Shown here one piece after another: positions 8,416-19,613 of a DNA stretch of 64,000 nucleotides. The notes below the pieces were generated by a model. The model saw nothing but the letters and a program-made list of their open reading frames with translations. It searched no databases and was not told where the DNA came from. The DNA comes from Plebeiibacterium marinum (GTDB lineage Bacteria; Bacteroidota; Bacteroidia; Bacteroidales; Marinilabiliaceae). Made by a program: the position numbers and the translations under genes. The stretch covers positions 124,001 through 188,000 of the forward strand of contig NZ_JAPDPI010000001.1 in NCBI RefSeq assembly GCF_026013615.1, read 5' to 3'. The number at the start of each line of letters is the position of its first letter. Positions within the stretch are counted from its first letter, which is position 1.

Positions 8416-8546
8416 ATTAAGTGATTTTGGTAATAAAAAGCTTTATTAAAGAATAATTTCTTTAATAAATTAAGAATTATTAACATCCTTTAAGCTGATG
8501 ATTGTCATGTTTTATTATTTAGACACATTATAAGATAAGCAGTTAC

Positions 8547-8604
8547 ACTCACATTTTACTATTAGCAGATTAATTGTGAGTAAAAGTGAAATCTTATATT
8601 TTTG
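8547..8604 (+). promoter_or_regulatory. Bacteroidota-type promoter with overlapping inverted repeat
   Basis: A -33 TTG at 8574-8576 and a -7 TATTTTTG (TAnnTTTG) at 8597-8604 are 20 nt apart and 18 nt before the ATG at 8623. An inverted repeat ACTCACA (8547-8553) / TGTGAGT (8575-8581) overlaps the -33 element, so a bound repressor there could block this promoter and possibly affect the divergent hydC. The promoter match is good; the operator is inference. Confidence 0.55.
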
Positions 8605-8622
8605 TAACAAATACCTTTATTA

Positions 8623-9288
8623 ATGAGAAACAAAAAACTTCAAGAGAAGATTGATCAGGGAGAACACTTGCATCAGGATTTCAAATATGCCATAAACGAT
8701 TCAAAAAAAATTGCCAGATCATTAGCTGCTTTTGCTAATACTGAAGGAGGAAGCTTATTGGTTGGGGTAAAAGACAATGGAAAAATTGCAGGCGTTTCTT
8801 CTGAAGAAGAGTTTTACATGATTGAGGCTGCAGCTCAGATGTATTGCAGGCCTCCTGTTAATTTTCAAGTTTTCGAATGGCAATCTGAAGGAAAAACTGT
8901 AATGGAAATTATTATACCTCCAAGTATAGAAAAACCACACAAAGCACCCAATAAAGAAAACAAATACCTGGTATATGTCAGGGTAAAGGACCAGAATTTA
9001 CTGGCAAACAAAATACTTTTGGAATACTGGAAAGCTAAAAAGAAAAATAAAGAAAACCTCTTTCAGATAAACCACGCTGAAAAATTCCTGCTGGATTTTT
9101 TAAGCAAAAATGAATCTATTACATTTTCACAGTTCTACAAAAAAGCCAAAATATCAAGATATAAAGCGGAAAGAATTATGGTTAGTTTATTATGCATGAA
9201 TATTATCAAAATTCATATATCTGAAAAACAAATTACTTATTCATTAGTATCAACAGAAGGTAGTTCACTCCCATCTTCCTTTGAATAA
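8623..9288 (+). CDS. AlbA_2 (Schlafen-like) DNA-binding domain protein
   Basis: A 221-aa protein. Residues about 15-130 match the AlbA_2/divergent AAA-4 pattern: HQDFKYAINDSKKIARSLAAFANTEGG, then LLVGVKDNGKIAGV and VYVRVKDQNLLA. The C-terminal 70 residues look like a winged helix (ITFSQFYKKAKISRYKAERIM). Such proteins are often annotated as putative transcriptional regulators. It is divergent from hydC, so it could act on the hydrogenase promoter, but nothing proves this. Its last 52 nt overlap the convergent NamZ-family gene. Confidence 0.8.
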   Translation: MRNKKLQEKIDQGEHLHQDFKYAINDSKKIARSLAAFANTEGGSLLVGVKDNGKIAGVSSEEEFYMIEAAAQMYCRPPVNFQVFEWQSEGKTVMEIIIPPSIEKPHKAPNKENKYLVYVRVKDQNLLANKILLEYWKAKKKNKENLFQINHAEKFLLDFLSKNESITFSQFYKKAKISRYKAERIMVSLLCMNIIKIHISEKQITYSLVSTEGSSLPSSFE

Positions 9289-10442
9289 AGAAGATACTTA
9301 TCCCTTAACTTGCCATAATGATCCAAATCTTCTTGCCATAATAAAGCAACCTCGGTCAAAGACACCCCTTGCTTAATCTCTTTAAGAATTATATCATTAC
9401 CTGCCAGCAGATTAAACCACCTTTCGTTAAGTTCAAAGCCGGGTTCTTTTCCTAGCTTCTCATACATATCTACAAAATAACTGAAAGTAAAATTGGGAAT
9501 ATTCCCTGTATCCCTTAAATCTATTCCATAACATGTAACATTTTGTTGCTTTGGACTCTTTGACATACCTTCAATACTTTTGGGAGTAAAAGAAAAATTA
9601 CCCAAAGTCGGGTTGGGATATCCAATAACTTGAAATGGGAAAAACGTTCCCCTTCCTATGCTAACATTAGTTGCCTCAAAAAAACACAGAGAGGGATATA
9701 ATCTAACAGATAAATGATTCGGCAAATTGGGAGAGGGTTTAACCGGTAATTCATAAGGTATATTATGATCCCAGTTCTTGGCCTTTATCACTCTTAAATC
9801 ACACTTTAAGCCACCTTTTAACCAACCTTCCCCATTAATCATTCCTGCCAGTTCTCCCACAGTTAATCCATGCACTACTGGAATGGGATGCATTCCAACA
9901 AATGAAGAAAATTCAGGATTCAAAACCGGTCCGGCATAATAATCCCCATTAGGATTAGGCCTGTCCAAAACAACAAAGCTCACCCCTGCTTCAGCACAGG
10001 CTTCCATCATATAATGCATGGTACTGATGTAGGTATAAAAACGTACACCCACATCCTGCAAATCGAACAACACAACGTCAATTCCTTCAAGCTGATTAAG
10101 CGTAGGCTTTTTATTTCTGCCAAATAATGAAACAATAGGTATCCCCGTTTTGGCATCTACTTCATTTGAAACATGCTCCCCAGCATCATTAACTCCTCTA
10201 AAACCATGTTCAGGTGCAAACACTTTGGAAATATTGACATCTAAACTGATCAATGTATCCAATAAATGCACATTACCTACCAAAGAAGAATGATTAACAA
10301 GCAAACCAACCTTTTTACCCATTATTAGAGGCAGATATTCACCCATACTATAAGCTCCTGGTGCTATAACCGGATTTGATTGGGATTTACATGAACTCAG
10401 ATTGGTAAGTACAATTAACAATACAACGACTAGATTTCGCAT
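9237..10442 (-). CDS. NamZ-family exo-beta-N-acetylmuramidase (DUF1343) lipoprotein
   Basis: A 401-aa protein of the DUF1343 family, members of which (B. subtilis NamZ/YbbC and a Tannerella homologue) remove terminal N-acetylmuramic acid from peptidoglycan fragments (GH171). Family marks seen: KVGLLVNHSSLVG, FAPEHGFRG, DAGEHV, VVLFDLQDVGVRFYTYISTM, and RPNPNGDYY. A signal peptide with lipobox LSSC (Cys18) predicts an outer-membrane-anchored periplasmic lipoprotein. It converges on and overlaps the AlbA_2 gene by 52 nt. Role: muropeptide recycling or scavenging, inferred from family. Confidence 0.88.
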   Translation of the reverse strand: MRNLVVVLLIVLTNLSSCKSQSNPVIAPGAYSMGEYLPLIMGKKVGLLVNHSSLVGNVHLLDTLISLDVNISKVFAPEHGFRGVNDAGEHVSNEVDAKTGIPIVSLFGRNKKPTLNQLEGIDVVLFDLQDVGVRFYTYISTMHYMMEACAEAGVSFVVLDRPNPNGDYYAGPVLNPEFSSFVGMHPIPVVHGLTVGELAGMINGEGWLKGGLKCDLRVIKAKNWDHNIPYELPVKPSPNLPNHLSVRLYPSLCFFEATNVSIGRGTFFPFQVIGYPNPTLGNFSFTPKSIEGMSKSPKQQNVTCYGIDLRDTGNIPNFTFSYFVDMYEKLGKEPGFELNERWFNLLAGNDIILKEIKQGVSLTEVALLWQEDLDHYGKLRDKYLLYSKEDGSELPSVDTNE

Positions 10443-10454
10443 AAGGTATTCCGT

Positions 10455-10488
10455 AAAAAAAGGGTATAAAAACGCTTGTTTTACACCC
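10455..10488 (-). terminator. Intrinsic terminator after DUF3467 gene
   Basis: In the minus-strand transcript, GGGTGTAAAA pairs with TTTTATACCC (one mismatch; arms 10488-10479 and 10471-10462) and is followed by seven U (10461-10455). It lies 18 nt after the DUF3467 stop and just upstream of the NamZ-family gene. Confidence 0.7.
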
Positions 10489-10505
10489 CTGAAAATAAAT
10501 ATGTA

Positions 10506-10835
10506 TTATGCCTGAGGAGTGGTTCCTCCAAAATTCATAGGAATCGATCCCCCTCCTCCCGGATGCCCATCTTCTATATTTTTAATAGGCCCGTGCATAG
10601 ATTCATACCTTTGGATATTATCCTTCAAGGCCAACATCAACCTTTTAGCATGTTCCGGGGTTACTACAATTCGTGATTTTACCTGAGCCTTAGGTACACC
10701 AGGCATCACTCTTATAAAATCTAATACAAATTCAGAGGGCGAATGTGTTATAACTGCGAGGTTTGAATATACACCCTGAGCAACTTCCTCATTAAGCTCA
10801 ATATTTAGTTGGTTCTTATTTTTCTTCTCTTCCAT
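10506..10835 (-). CDS. DUF3467 protein
   Basis: A 109-aa cytoplasmic protein of the DUF3467 family, widespread in Bacteroidota and of unknown function. Marks are QLNIELNEEVAQGVYSNLA, HSPSEFVLDFIRVMPG, and RIVVTPEHAKRLMLALKDN. The tail is rich in Gly and Pro. The start at 10835 (MEEKKNKNQ) is preferred over an ATG at 10868, which would add 11 residues and lie almost against the rpoC terminator. It sits immediately after rpoBC but behind a terminator, so it is probably transcribed separately. Confidence 0.85.
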   Translation of the reverse strand: MEEKKNKNQLNIELNEEVAQGVYSNLAVITHSPSEFVLDFIRVMPGVPKAQVKSRIVVTPEHAKRLMLALKDNIQRYESMHGPIKNIEDGHPGGGGSIPMNFGGTTPQA

Positions 10836-10873
10836 AACGTTTTTATTTGTAAAAATATAAATCCACAATCAAT

Positions 10874-10902
10874 AAAAAAAGGGAAGTATCATGATACTTC
10901 CC
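10874..10902 (-). terminator. Intrinsic terminator of the rpoBC operon
   Basis: A perfect 22-nt palindrome (arms GGGAAGTATCA / TGATACTTCCC, 10881-10902) is followed in the minus-strand direction by seven U (10880-10874). It lies 24 nt after the rpoC stop. On the plus strand it has only four T, so it mainly serves rpoC. Confidence 0.85.
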
Positions 10903-10926
10903 TTTTATAATATTTAGCAGAATAAA

Positions 10927-13900
10927 TTATTCTTGTTCTTCTTCTACTTCTGACTCCTTAGCTACCAGACTATCAAATTCTTCCTGTGAACCAACCACTA
11001 AGTTAGATAGTGCTCTTTGACCTGTACCAGCAGGAATTAAGTGTCCACAAATTACATTTTCTTTTAGTCCTTCTAACCTGTCAATCTTACCTGAGATAGC
11101 TGCTTCATTAAGTACTTTAGTAGTTTCCTGGAAGGAAGCTGCTGACATAAAGCTCTTAGTTTGAAGTGCTGCTCTTGTAATACCTTGAAGAACCTGACTT
11201 GATGTTGCAGGAACGGCATCCCTTGCTTCAACAATCTTAAGGTCTTTACGTTTTAATTGAGAATTTTCATCTCTTAATCTACGCATCGTAATAATCTGAC
11301 CTGCTCTCAAGTTCTCAGAGTCTCCTGCATCAACAACCACTTTCTTACTAAAGATATGGTCATTTTCATGCATAAACTCAAGTTTGTCAACGATTTGTTT
11401 TTCAAGGAACTTAGTATCACCCGGATCTACAATTTCTACTTTACGCATCATCTGACGAACGATAATCTCAAAGTGTTTATCGTTAATCTTCACACCCTGT
11501 AAACGGTATACATCCTGTACCTCATTAACGATATACTCCTGAACCGCTGTTGGCCCCATGATATGAAGAATATCTGAAGGTGTAGTAGCTCCATCGGACA
11601 ATGGAATACCCGCACGAACATAATCATTCTCCTGTACAAGAATTTGTTTAGACAGAGGAACCAAATATTTCTTAACCTGTCCGTTTTTAGATGTCACGAT
11701 AATTTCACGGTTACCCCTCTTGATCTTACCAAACGATACTTCACCATCAATTTCAGAAACAACAGCAGGGTTAGATGGGTTACGAGCCTCAAACAGCTCG
11801 GTAACTCGAGGAAGACCCCCTGTAATATCACCTGCTTTACCAACAGCTCTAGGAATCTTAGCTACAATTTCACCAACTGCAGCTTTGGCACCTTCTTCAA
11901 CAGCAACGTGTGCACCTACCGGTAAGTTGAAAGTTTTCAGAATTTCACCAGAATCGTCAACAATTCTTAATGCCGGGTTCTTAGTTTTATCTCTTGTCTC
12001 AATGATTACTTTTTCACGGAAACCAGTCTGTTCATCAGACTCTTCCTTATAAGTAATACCTTCAAGCATATTATCAAAACTAACAGAACCTGCTTTTTCA
12101 GAAATAATTACGGCATTATATGGATCCCATTCACAGATCAAATCGCCTGACTTAACCTCTGCCCCATTCTTAATATACAACTTAGAACCATAAGAAATAG
12201 GATGGTTAGCTAATGCTATACCTGTATTTTTATCGATAATACGTAACTCTGCCAAACGGCCGATCACAATATCAATTTCTTTATCTGTATCATCTTTAAT
12301 TGGTACAGTTCTTAATTCTTCAATTTCAACAATACCATCATATTTAGCAACAATACTGTTTTCTGAAGAAATATTACCTGCAGTACCCCCTACGTGGAAC
12401 GTACGAAGAGTAAGCTGTGTACCCGGTTCACCAATTGACTGCGCTGCGATAACACCAACTGCTTCTCCGATATGCACAAAGCCTCCTGTCGCAAGGTTAC
12501 GTCCGTAACACTTGGCACAAACCCCTTGTTTCGACTCACAGGTAAGTACAGAACGGATCTCTACTCTTTCAAGAGGTGAATCTTCAATGATTCTAGCTTT
12601 TACTTCGTCAATTTCCTCTCCCGACTTCACAATCATTTTACCGGTTGATGGATGGTATACATCGTGTACAGAAACACGACCAAGTATACGCTCATACAAA
12701 GTAGCAACTACATCTTCGTTATTTTTAATAGCCGTAGCTGTCAATCCTCTTAAAGTACCACAATCATCTTCAGTGATAATAACATCCTGCGATACATCAA
12801 CCAAACGACGTGTCAAATAACCCGCATCGGCTGTTTTAAGAGCGGTATCCGCAAGACCCTTACGAGCACCGTGAGTAGAAATAAAGTACTCAAGTACCGA
12901 AAGTCCCTCTTTAAAGTTAGAAAGAATCGGGTTTTCAATAATCTGACCACCCTCAGCACCAGACTTCTGTGGTTTTGCCATCAGACCCCTCATACCTGAT
13001 AACTGACGAATCTGCTCCTTAGATCCCCTCGCTCCTGAATCAAGCATCATATAAACAGAGTTAAACCCTTGTCTGTCTGAACTCAACTGAGTCATCAAAG
13101 TATTTGTCAAACGAGCATTTACGTGTGTCCAGATATCAATAATCTGATTATAACGTTCGTTGTTAGTAATGAATCCCATGTTATAGTTATTCAATACTTC
13201 TTCAACTTCAGCATATCCCTCTTCCACCATTTTATTTTTGGCTTCAGGAATAATAACATCACCCAGGTTAAACGAAAGCCCCCCTTCGAATGCCATTCGG
13301 TAACCAAGGTTCTTAATATCGTCAAGGAAGGCTGCTGTACGTGGAGTACCACACACTTTTTGCACCCTACCAATAATATCCCTTAGTGCTTTTTTAGTCA
13401 ATACATCATTAATAAATCCGGCTTCTCTTGGAGCAAATTCATTAAATAAAATACGACCTACTGTTGACTCAATAATCTGTAATTCAGGTACACCTTCAGA
13501 ATTTAGGTCATACCCTTTTACTTTAACAATTGCATGCAAGTCAACCTGACCTTCATTAAATGCAATTTTCACTTCTTCAAGTGAATAGAAAGTTAATCCT
13601 TCACCTTTAGCCCCTTCACGAGCTTTGGTCATATAATACAGACCCAAAACCATATCCTGAGATGGAACCGTAATAGGTGCACCATTCGCAGGGTTTAGAA
13701 TATTTTGAGAGGCCAGCATTAACATTTGAGCTTCCAAGATAGCAGCATGTCCTAATGGAAGATGGACAGCCATCTGGTCACCATCAAAGTCAGCATTAAA
13801 TGCAGCACACGAAAGAGGGTGTAGCTGAATTGCTTTTCCTTCGATCAATTTTGGCTGGAATGCCTGAATACCTAAACGGTGAAGAGTAGGAGCACGGTTA

Positions 13901-15204
13901 AGCAGTACCGGGTGTCCTTTAAGCACGTTTTCAAGAATATCCCATACTACAGGATCTTTTCTGTCAACAATTTTCTTTGCAGACTTTACTGTCTTAACAA
14001 TTCCCCTTTCAATTAATTTCCTAATTACAAAAGGTTTATATAACTCTGCAGCCATTCCTTTGGGAAGACCACATTCGTGCATCTTCAACTCAGGACCTAC
14101 AACAATTACAGAACGAGCAGAATAGTCAACCCTCTTACCAAGTAAGTTTTGACGGAAACGTCCTTGCTTACCCTTCAAGCTATCACTTAATGATTTTAAA
14201 GGACGATTGGCATCTGTTTTAACTGCATTTGCTTTACGCGAGTTATCAAATAATGAATCCACAGATTCCTGAAGCATACGTTTCTCATTACGTAAAATAA
14301 CTTCAGGAGCTTTGATTTCAATAAGTCTCTTCAAACGGTTATTTCTGATAATAACCCTTCTATATAAGTCATTAAGATCTGAGGTTGCAAACCTACCACC
14401 ATCCAATGGTACTAAAGGACGCAATTCTGGTGGAATAACAGGAACAACTTTAACAACCATCCATTCAGGACGGTTTCTCCCTGCAGATTCTCTAAAAGAT
14501 TCAACAACCTGCAAACGTTTAAGAGCTTCATTCTTTCTTTGCTGAGAAGTCTCTGTGTTTGCTTTGTGTCTTAAATCATACGATAACCCATCTAAATCTA
14601 GACGACCTAAAATCATGTGCAATGCTTCAGCACCCATTTTAGCGATAAACTTGTTTGGATCATCATCTTCTAAATACTGGTTTTCCTTTGGCAGGGTATC
14701 TAAAATATCCAAATACTCTTCTTCAGTAAGGAAATCCATATACTGGATACCATCCTCTGCCTTAATACCAGCTTGAATTACTACGTATCTTTCGTAGTAA
14801 ATAATGGAATCTAATTTCTTTGTAGGTAAACCTAATAAATATCCAATTTTATTAGGTAATGATTTAAAGTACCAAATATGCGCAACGGGAACCACTAAAG
14901 AAATGTGTCCCATTCTTTCACGACGTACCTTCTTTTCTGTAACCTCAACTCCACATCGGTCACAAACGATACCTCTATATCTAATTCTTTTATATTTACC
15001 ACAGTGACACTCATAATCCTTAACCGGACCAAAAATTCTTTCACAGAATAATCCGTCACGTTCTGGTTTATAAGTTCTATAGTTAATGGTCTCAGGTTTT
15101 AAAACCTCACCGCTCGATCTTTCAAGGATCTCTTCCGGCGAAGCTAACCCGATAGAGATTTTTGTAAAATTACTCTTTACTTTCTGATCTCTTCTGAATG
15201 CCAT
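10927..15204 (-). CDS. rpoC: RNA polymerase beta' subunit
   Basis: A 1425-aa RNA polymerase largest subunit, the usual length for Bacteroidota. The N-terminal zinc motif CHCGKYK...CDRCGVEV lies near residues 66-88. The catalytic Mg motif [12 protein letters not shown] is near 470. The second zinc site is [19 protein letters not shown]. The start [13 protein letters not shown] matches the phylum. It is the distal gene of the ribosomal protein/RNA polymerase operon, 79 nt after rpoB; that gap holds a strong hairpin. The tail is acidic (EVEEEQE). Confidence 0.98.
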   Translation of the reverse strand: MAFRRDQKVKSNFTKISIGLASPEEILERSSGEVLKPETINYRTYKPERDGLFCERIFGPVKDYECHCGKYKRIRYRGIVCDRCGVEVTEKKVRRERMGHISLVVPVAHIWYFKSLPNKIGYLLGLPTKKLDSIIYYERYVVIQAGIKAEDGIQYMDFLTEEEYLDILDTLPKENQYLEDDDPNKFIAKMGAEALHMILGRLDLDGLSYDLRHKANTETSQQRKNEALKRLQVVESFRESAGRNRPEWMVVKVVPVIPPELRPLVPLDGGRFATSDLNDLYRRVIIRNNRLKRLIEIKAPEVILRNEKRMLQESVDSLFDNSRKANAVKTDANRPLKSLSDSLKGKQGRFRQNLLGKRVDYSARSVIVVGPELKMHECGLPKGMAAELYKPFVIRKLIERGIVKTVKSAKKIVDRKDPVVWDILENVLKGHPVLLNRAPTLHRLGIQAFQPKLIEGKAIQLHPLSCAAFNADFDGDQMAVHLPLGHAAILEAQMLMLASQNILNPANGAPITVPSQDMVLGLYYMTKAREGAKGEGLTFYSLEEVKIAFNEGQVDLHAIVKVKGYDLNSEGVPELQIIESTVGRILFNEFAPREAGFINDVLTKKALRDIIGRVQKVCGTPRTAAFLDDIKNLGYRMAFEGGLSFNLGDVIIPEAKNKMVEEGYAEVEEVLNNYNMGFITNNERYNQIIDIWTHVNARLTNTLMTQLSSDRQGFNSVYMMLDSGARGSKEQIRQLSGMRGLMAKPQKSGAEGGQIIENPILSNFKEGLSVLEYFISTHGARKGLADTALKTADAGYLTRRLVDVSQDVIITEDDCGTLRGLTATAIKNNEDVVATLYERILGRVSVHDVYHPSTGKMIVKSGEEIDEVKARIIEDSPLERVEIRSVLTCESKQGVCAKCYGRNLATGGFVHIGEAVGVIAAQSIGEPGTQLTLRTFHVGGTAGNISSENSIVAKYDGIVEIEELRTVPIKDDTDKEIDIVIGRLAELRIIDKNTGIALANHPISYGSKLYIKNGAEVKSGDLICEWDPYNAVIISEKAGSVSFDNMLEGITYKEESDEQTGFREKVIIETRDKTKNPALRIVDDSGEILKTFNLPVGAHVAVEEGAKAAVGEIVAKIPRAVGKAGDITGGLPRVTELFEARNPSNPAVVSEIDGEVSFGKIKRGNREIIVTSKNGQVKKYLVPLSKQILVQENDYVRAGIPLSDGATTPSDILHIMGPTAVQEYIVNEVQDVYRLQGVKINDKHFEIIVRQMMRKVEIVDPGDTKFLEKQIVDKLEFMHENDHIFSKKVVVDAGDSENLRAGQIITMRRLRDENSQLKRKDLKIVEARDAVPATSSQVLQGITRAALQTKSFMSAASFQETTKVLNEAAISGKIDRLEGLKENVICGHLIPAGTGQRALSNLVVGSQEEFDSLVAKESEVEEEQE

Positions 15205-15241
15205 ATGTCGACGTCTATTAAATTTAAAACAAATAAGGCAA

Positions 15242-15272
15242 TCATTGAATAATGACCAGCATTATTCAATGA
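15242..15272. other. Perfect 13-bp hairpin between rpoB and rpoC
   Basis: TCATTGAATAATG (15242-15254) and CATTATTCAATGA (15260-15272) form a perfect 13-bp stem with a 5-nt loop in the rpoB-rpoC spacer. No U tract follows on the minus strand, so it is more likely an RNA-processing or stability element than a terminator. Confidence 0.6.
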
Positions 15273-15283
15273 CAATAAGGTTT

Positions 15284-18200
15284 TTAATCAAGGTTTACAC
15301 TTAAACCAAGACCTCTAAGTTCATGTAACAATACATTAAGTGATTCCGGAATGCCAGGCGTTGGAAGTGAATCTCCCTTCACAATAGCTTCATAAGCTTT
15401 TGCACGTCCCATAACGTCATCCGACTTCACAGTAAGGATTTCCTGAAGGATATTAGCTGCACCAAATGCCTCCAATGCCCAAACTTCCATCTCTCCAAAA
15501 CGCTGACCACCAAACTGAGCTTTACCTCCAAGTGGTTGCTGCGTAATAAGCGAGTAAGGTCCGATTGAACGGGCGTGCATTTTATCTTCAACCATGTGAC
15601 CTAACTTAAGCATATAAATAACACCTACTGTTGCAGGCTGGTGGAATCTGTTACCAGTACCCCCATCATATAAATAACTCTTACCATAGTTAGGAACACC
15701 AGCTTTAGATGTCCATTCATCCATATCACTAAACTTAGCTCCATCAAAAATTGGAGTAGCAAACTTAACTCCCAATTCTTTACCAGCCCAACCTAGTACA
15801 GTTTCATAAATCTGTCCAAGGTTCATCCTTGATGGTACACCAAGAGGGTTAAGAACTATATCAACCGGAGTTCCGTCTTCAAGGAAAGGCATATCTTCCA
15901 CACGAACAATACGTGACACAATACCCTTATTACCGTGACGACCTGCCATTTTATCACCAACAGTAATCTTACGTTTTTTAGCAATATAAACTTTTGCTAG
16001 CTGAACGATACCTGCTGGAAGTTCATCTCCAATAGTAATATTATATTTTTGACGCTTTTCTTTCGCTTCGTATTCCTGGAACTTAAGCAGATAATTATGA
16101 ATAACCTTTTGAATCATTTCATTTTTATCCACGTCTGTAGTCCACTTATTAGGATCAATATTGTGATAATCAATATCCATCAATATTTTTTGAGTAAACT
16201 TGGTTCCCTTAGAAACCACATCAACTCCAAAATAATCCTGAACACCTTGAGAAGTTTTACCGTTAACCAACACAAATAATTTGTCAACCAAACGGTTTCT
16301 TAATTCAGCAACAGAGCGGTCAAATTCCTCATCAATTTTAGCTATCAAAGGTTTATCTGTTGATCTCGCTTTTCTATCTTTAATGATACGAGAGAACAAC
16401 TTTTTATCAATTACTACTCCCGATAACGACGGAGAAGCTTTTAATGATGCATCTTTAACATCACCTGCCTTTTCACCAAAAATTGCCCTAAGTAATTTTT
16501 CCTCTGGAGTAGGATCACTTTCTCCTTTAGGAGTGATCTTACCAATCAAAATATCACCTGGCTTAACATGAGCTCCAACCCTGATTAAACCATTCTCGTC
16601 AAGGTCTTTTGTTGCTTCTTCACTTACATTAGGAATATCAGAAGTCAATTCTTCCAAACCTCGTTTTGTATCCCTTACTTCAAGCGAATATTCATCAATA
16701 TGTAAAGAAGTAAATATATCTTCTCTAACTACCCTTTCTGAAATCACAATTGCATCCTCAAAGTTATAACCTTTCCAAGGCATAAATGCCACTTTAAGGT
16801 TACGTCCTAAGGCCAATTCCCCTTTCTCAGTCGAATATCCTTGAGTAAGAATTTGCCCTGTAGTCACTCTTTGACCAGTAACAACCAAAGGCTTAAGATC
16901 AATACAAGTACTTTGGTTGGTTTTTTGATACTTTGTGATTTTATATCTTTTAGTTTCGGAATCAAAACTTACAAATTTCTCATCCTCACTCAAATCGTAT
17001 TTTATTACAATTTCTTCAGCATCTACATACTCAATTACCCCATCTTTCTCTGCAACGATGTTAGTTCTTGAGTCACGTATTAACTTACCTTCCAATCCTG
17101 TACCTACAATTGGAGCTTCAGGCCTTAACAATGGTACAGCCTGACGCATCATGTTAGATCCCATCAATGCACGGTTCGCATCATCGTGCTCAAGGAAAGG
17201 AATTAACGATGCAGCTACAGAAGCAATCTGGTTAGGTGCCACATCCATTAAGTGAATCTCTTCTGGTGCCGCAACTGGATAATCAGCTTCCAGACGGGCT
17301 TTAACACGACTGTTTACGAAATTACCTTGTTCATCTAACGGCGCATTAGCCTGAGCAATGATTAATTCTTCCTCTTCTTCTGCACTAAGATACTCCACAC
17401 CATTTTCTGAAAGATCTACAGTACCTTCAGCAACCTTACGATAAGGTGTTTCAATGAAACCTAGCGGGTTAATTTTTGCAAAAACACAAAGTGAAGAAAT
17501 CAAACCGATATTTGGTCCCTCAGGTGTTTCAATCGGACACAAACGACCATAATGCGTATAGTGTACATCTCGAACCTCAAAACCAGCTCTTTCCCTCGAA
17601 AGACCACCAGGTCCTAAGGCAGACATCCTACGTTTATGAGTAATCTCGGCCAATGGATTTGTTTGATCCATAAACTGAGATAAAGCATTAGTTCCAAAGA
17701 AACTGTTAATAACTGAAGACAATGTTTTACTATTGATCAATTCAATAGGTGTAAAAACCTCATTGTCGCGAACATTCATTCTTTCACGAATGGTACGGGC
17801 CATACGTGCCAAACCAACTCCAAACTGGTTTCCTAATTGCTCACCTACAGTACGAACACGTCTGTTACTTAAGTGGTCAATATCATCAACCTCAGTTTTA
17901 GAATTGATCAACTCAATCAAATACTTAATAATTTGAATAATATCAGATTTAGTCAATACTTTCGTATCCATTTCTGTTTCTAAACCTAATTTCTTATTCA
18001 AACGATAACGTCCTACCTCTCCTAAGTCGTAACGCTTGTCAGAGAAGAACAATTTATCAATTACATCACGAGCTGTAGCCTCATCTGGTGGCTCAGCATT
18101 ACGCAACTGACGATATATATGTAATACAGCTTCTTTTTCGGAGTTACAAGGATCCTTTTGAAGTGTATTATAAATAATAGCAAAATCTGAAAGATTCTGG

Positions 18201-19096
18201 TTCTCTTTATGAACTAAAATAGTTTTTGCACCAGAATCAACTATTTCATCTATGTGTTCAGGTTCAATTATTGTTTCACGATCAATGATTACTTCATTTC
18301 TTTCAATTGAAACAACTTCACCGGTATCTTCATCCACAAAATCCTCAATCCAAGTTTTAAGGACACGGGCAGCTAATTTTCTACCAACAACTTTCTTTAA
18401 GCCTGACTTCGAAACTTTGATTTCATCAGCCAAATCAAAGATTTCAAGAATTTCTTTATCACTTTCATAGCCAATAGCACGTAAAAGTGTAGTTACAGGT
18501 AATTTTTTCTTCCTATCAATATAGGCATACATCACACTGTTTATATCGGTAGCAAACTCTATCCAGGAACCTTTAAATGGGATAATCCTGGCAGAATACA
18601 ATTTGGTACCATTGGCATGAGTACTTTGACCAAAGAATACACCAGGTGAACGGTGAAGTTGGGAAACTACAACTCTTTCTGCACCATTAATGATGAAACT
18701 ACCTTTATCGGTCATATAAGGTACAGTTCCAAGATATACGTCTTGAACTACTGTATCAAAATCTTCGTGTTCAGGATCGGTACAATATAACTTTAACTTA
18801 GCTTTTAATGGTACACTAAAAGTAAGTCCACGTTCGATACATTCCTGAATGGTGTATCGAGGAGGGTCAATACCGAAGTCAAGAAACTCAAGTACAAAGT
18901 TGTTTCTGGTATCCGTGATTGGAAAGTTTTCTTGAAAAACCTGATACAACTTCTCTTCTCTTCGTTCCTCAAGAGTAGTACCAAGTTGGAAAAAATCACG
19001 GAATGATTTTAATTGCACTTCTAAAAAATCAGGGTAATCTAACTGATTTTTGATTGAAGCAAAGCTAATCCTTTCGCTTGTGGTATTTGGAGTCAT
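15284..19096 (-). CDS. rpoB: RNA polymerase beta subunit
   Basis: A 1270-aa RNA polymerase beta subunit. The rifampicin region is intact and wild-type-like ([24 protein letters not shown]), so rifampicin sensitivity is expected. Other landmarks are [44 protein letters not shown] and, near the C-terminus, [19 protein letters not shown]. It is preceded by an attenuator-like hairpin after rplL and followed by rpoC. The start [12 protein letters not shown] fits Bacteroidota homologues. Confidence 0.98.
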   Translation of the reverse strand: MTPNTTSERISFASIKNQLDYPDFLEVQLKSFRDFFQLGTTLEERREEKLYQVFQENFPITDTRNNFVLEFLDFGIDPPRYTIQECIERGLTFSVPLKAKLKLYCTDPEHEDFDTVVQDVYLGTVPYMTDKGSFIINGAERVVVSQLHRSPGVFFGQSTHANGTKLYSARIIPFKGSWIEFATDINSVMYAYIDRKKKLPVTTLLRAIGYESDKEILEIFDLADEIKVSKSGLKKVVGRKLAARVLKTWIEDFVDEDTGEVVSIERNEVIIDRETIIEPEHIDEIVDSGAKTILVHKENQNLSDFAIIYNTLQKDPCNSEKEAVLHIYRQLRNAEPPDEATARDVIDKLFFSDKRYDLGEVGRYRLNKKLGLETEMDTKVLTKSDIIQIIKYLIELINSKTEVDDIDHLSNRRVRTVGEQLGNQFGVGLARMARTIRERMNVRDNEVFTPIELINSKTLSSVINSFFGTNALSQFMDQTNPLAEITHKRRMSALGPGGLSRERAGFEVRDVHYTHYGRLCPIETPEGPNIGLISSLCVFAKINPLGFIETPYRKVAEGTVDLSENGVEYLSAEEEEELIIAQANAPLDEQGNFVNSRVKARLEADYPVAAPEEIHLMDVAPNQIASVAASLIPFLEHDDANRALMGSNMMRQAVPLLRPEAPIVGTGLEGKLIRDSRTNIVAEKDGVIEYVDAEEIVIKYDLSEDEKFVSFDSETKRYKITKYQKTNQSTCIDLKPLVVTGQRVTTGQILTQGYSTEKGELALGRNLKVAFMPWKGYNFEDAIVISERVVREDIFTSLHIDEYSLEVRDTKRGLEELTSDIPNVSEEATKDLDENGLIRVGAHVKPGDILIGKITPKGESDPTPEEKLLRAIFGEKAGDVKDASLKASPSLSGVVIDKKLFSRIIKDRKARSTDKPLIAKIDEEFDRSVAELRNRLVDKLFVLVNGKTSQGVQDYFGVDVVSKGTKFTQKILMDIDYHNIDPNKWTTDVDKNEMIQKVIHNYLLKFQEYEAKEKRQKYNITIGDELPAGIVQLAKVYIAKKRKITVGDKMAGRHGNKGIVSRIVRVEDMPFLEDGTPVDIVLNPLGVPSRMNLGQIYETVLGWAGKELGVKFATPIFDGAKFSDMDEWTSKAGVPNYGKSYLYDGGTGNRFHQPATVGVIYMLKLGHMVEDKMHARSIGPYSLITQQPLGGKAQFGGQRFGEMEVWALEAFGAANILQEILTVKSDDVMGRAKAYEAIVKGDSLPTPGIPESLNVLLHELRGLGLSVNLD

Positions 19097-19135
19097 TTAT
19101 CAGCAAATTTATTGAACTTAATAACATAAATGCAT

Positions 19136-19175
19136 AAAAAGGCTTAGGAACTTATCTCCGATAAGTCCCTAAACC
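19136..19175 (-). terminator. Attenuator-like intrinsic terminator between rplL and rpoB
   Basis: In the minus-strand transcript, GGTTTAGGGACTTATC (19175-19160) pairs with GATAAGTTCCTAAGCC (19156-19141) as a 16-bp stem with two G-U pairs and a 3-nt loop, followed directly by five U (19140-19136). It lies in the 103-nt rplL-rpoB gap. A partial terminator in this position is known in E. coli, where it lowers rpoBC expression relative to L7/L12. Confidence 0.75.
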
Positions 19176-19199
19176 GTTCCCTATATTAGGTAGTAGTAA

Positions 19200-19577
19200 T
19201 TACTTAAGTTCAACTTCTGCTCCAGCCTCAGTTAATTGAGTTTTTAATGCTTCAGCTTCTTCTTTAGAAACTTTTTCTTTTAATGGTGCAGGAGCTTTGT
19301 CAACTAATTCTTTAGCTTCTTTTAGACCAACGCCAGTCATTTCTTTAACAAGCTTAACGATAGCTAGTTTAGAAGAACCAGCTGATTTAAGAATTACGTC
19401 GAATTCTGTTTGCTCTTCAGCAGCAGCAGCCTCACCACCAGCTGCAGGTCCAGCAACAGCAACAGCCGCAGCAGCAGGTTCAATACCATATTCTTCTTTA
19501 AGGATCTCAGCAAGTTCGTTAACGTCTTTTACTGTTAAGTTAACTAATTCTTCAGCAAGCTTCTTTAAATCTGCCAT
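19200..19577 (-). CDS. rplL: 50S ribosomal protein bL12 (L7/L12)
   Basis: A 125-aa stalk protein. It has an N-terminal dimerisation helix region ([16 protein letters not shown]), an Ala-rich hinge near residues 35-55, and the conserved C-terminal domain ([36 protein letters not shown]). It recruits translation factors to the ribosome. It lies 36 nt after rplJ with no Shine-Dalgarno, as is usual in this phylum. Confidence 0.97.
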   Translation of the reverse strand: MADLKKLAEELVNLTVKDVNELAEILKEEYGIEPAAAAVAVAGPAAGGEAAAAEEQTEFDVILKSAGSSKLAIVKLVKEMTGVGLKEAKELVDKAPAPLKEKVSKEEAEALKTQLTEAGAEVELK

Positions 19578-19613
19578 TTTTTTATTTATTAAATATTAAT
19601 TTTTTACTTTTTT

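Noticed and set aside
8571-8590. Rex binding site (TTGTGA-N6-TCACAA)
   Set aside because: Only the left half TTGTGA is present; the right half reads GTGAAA.
11720-12052. Long open frames opposite rpoC and rpoB
   Set aside because: Antisense frames caused by the codon bias of rpoBC; no protein-family features or start context.
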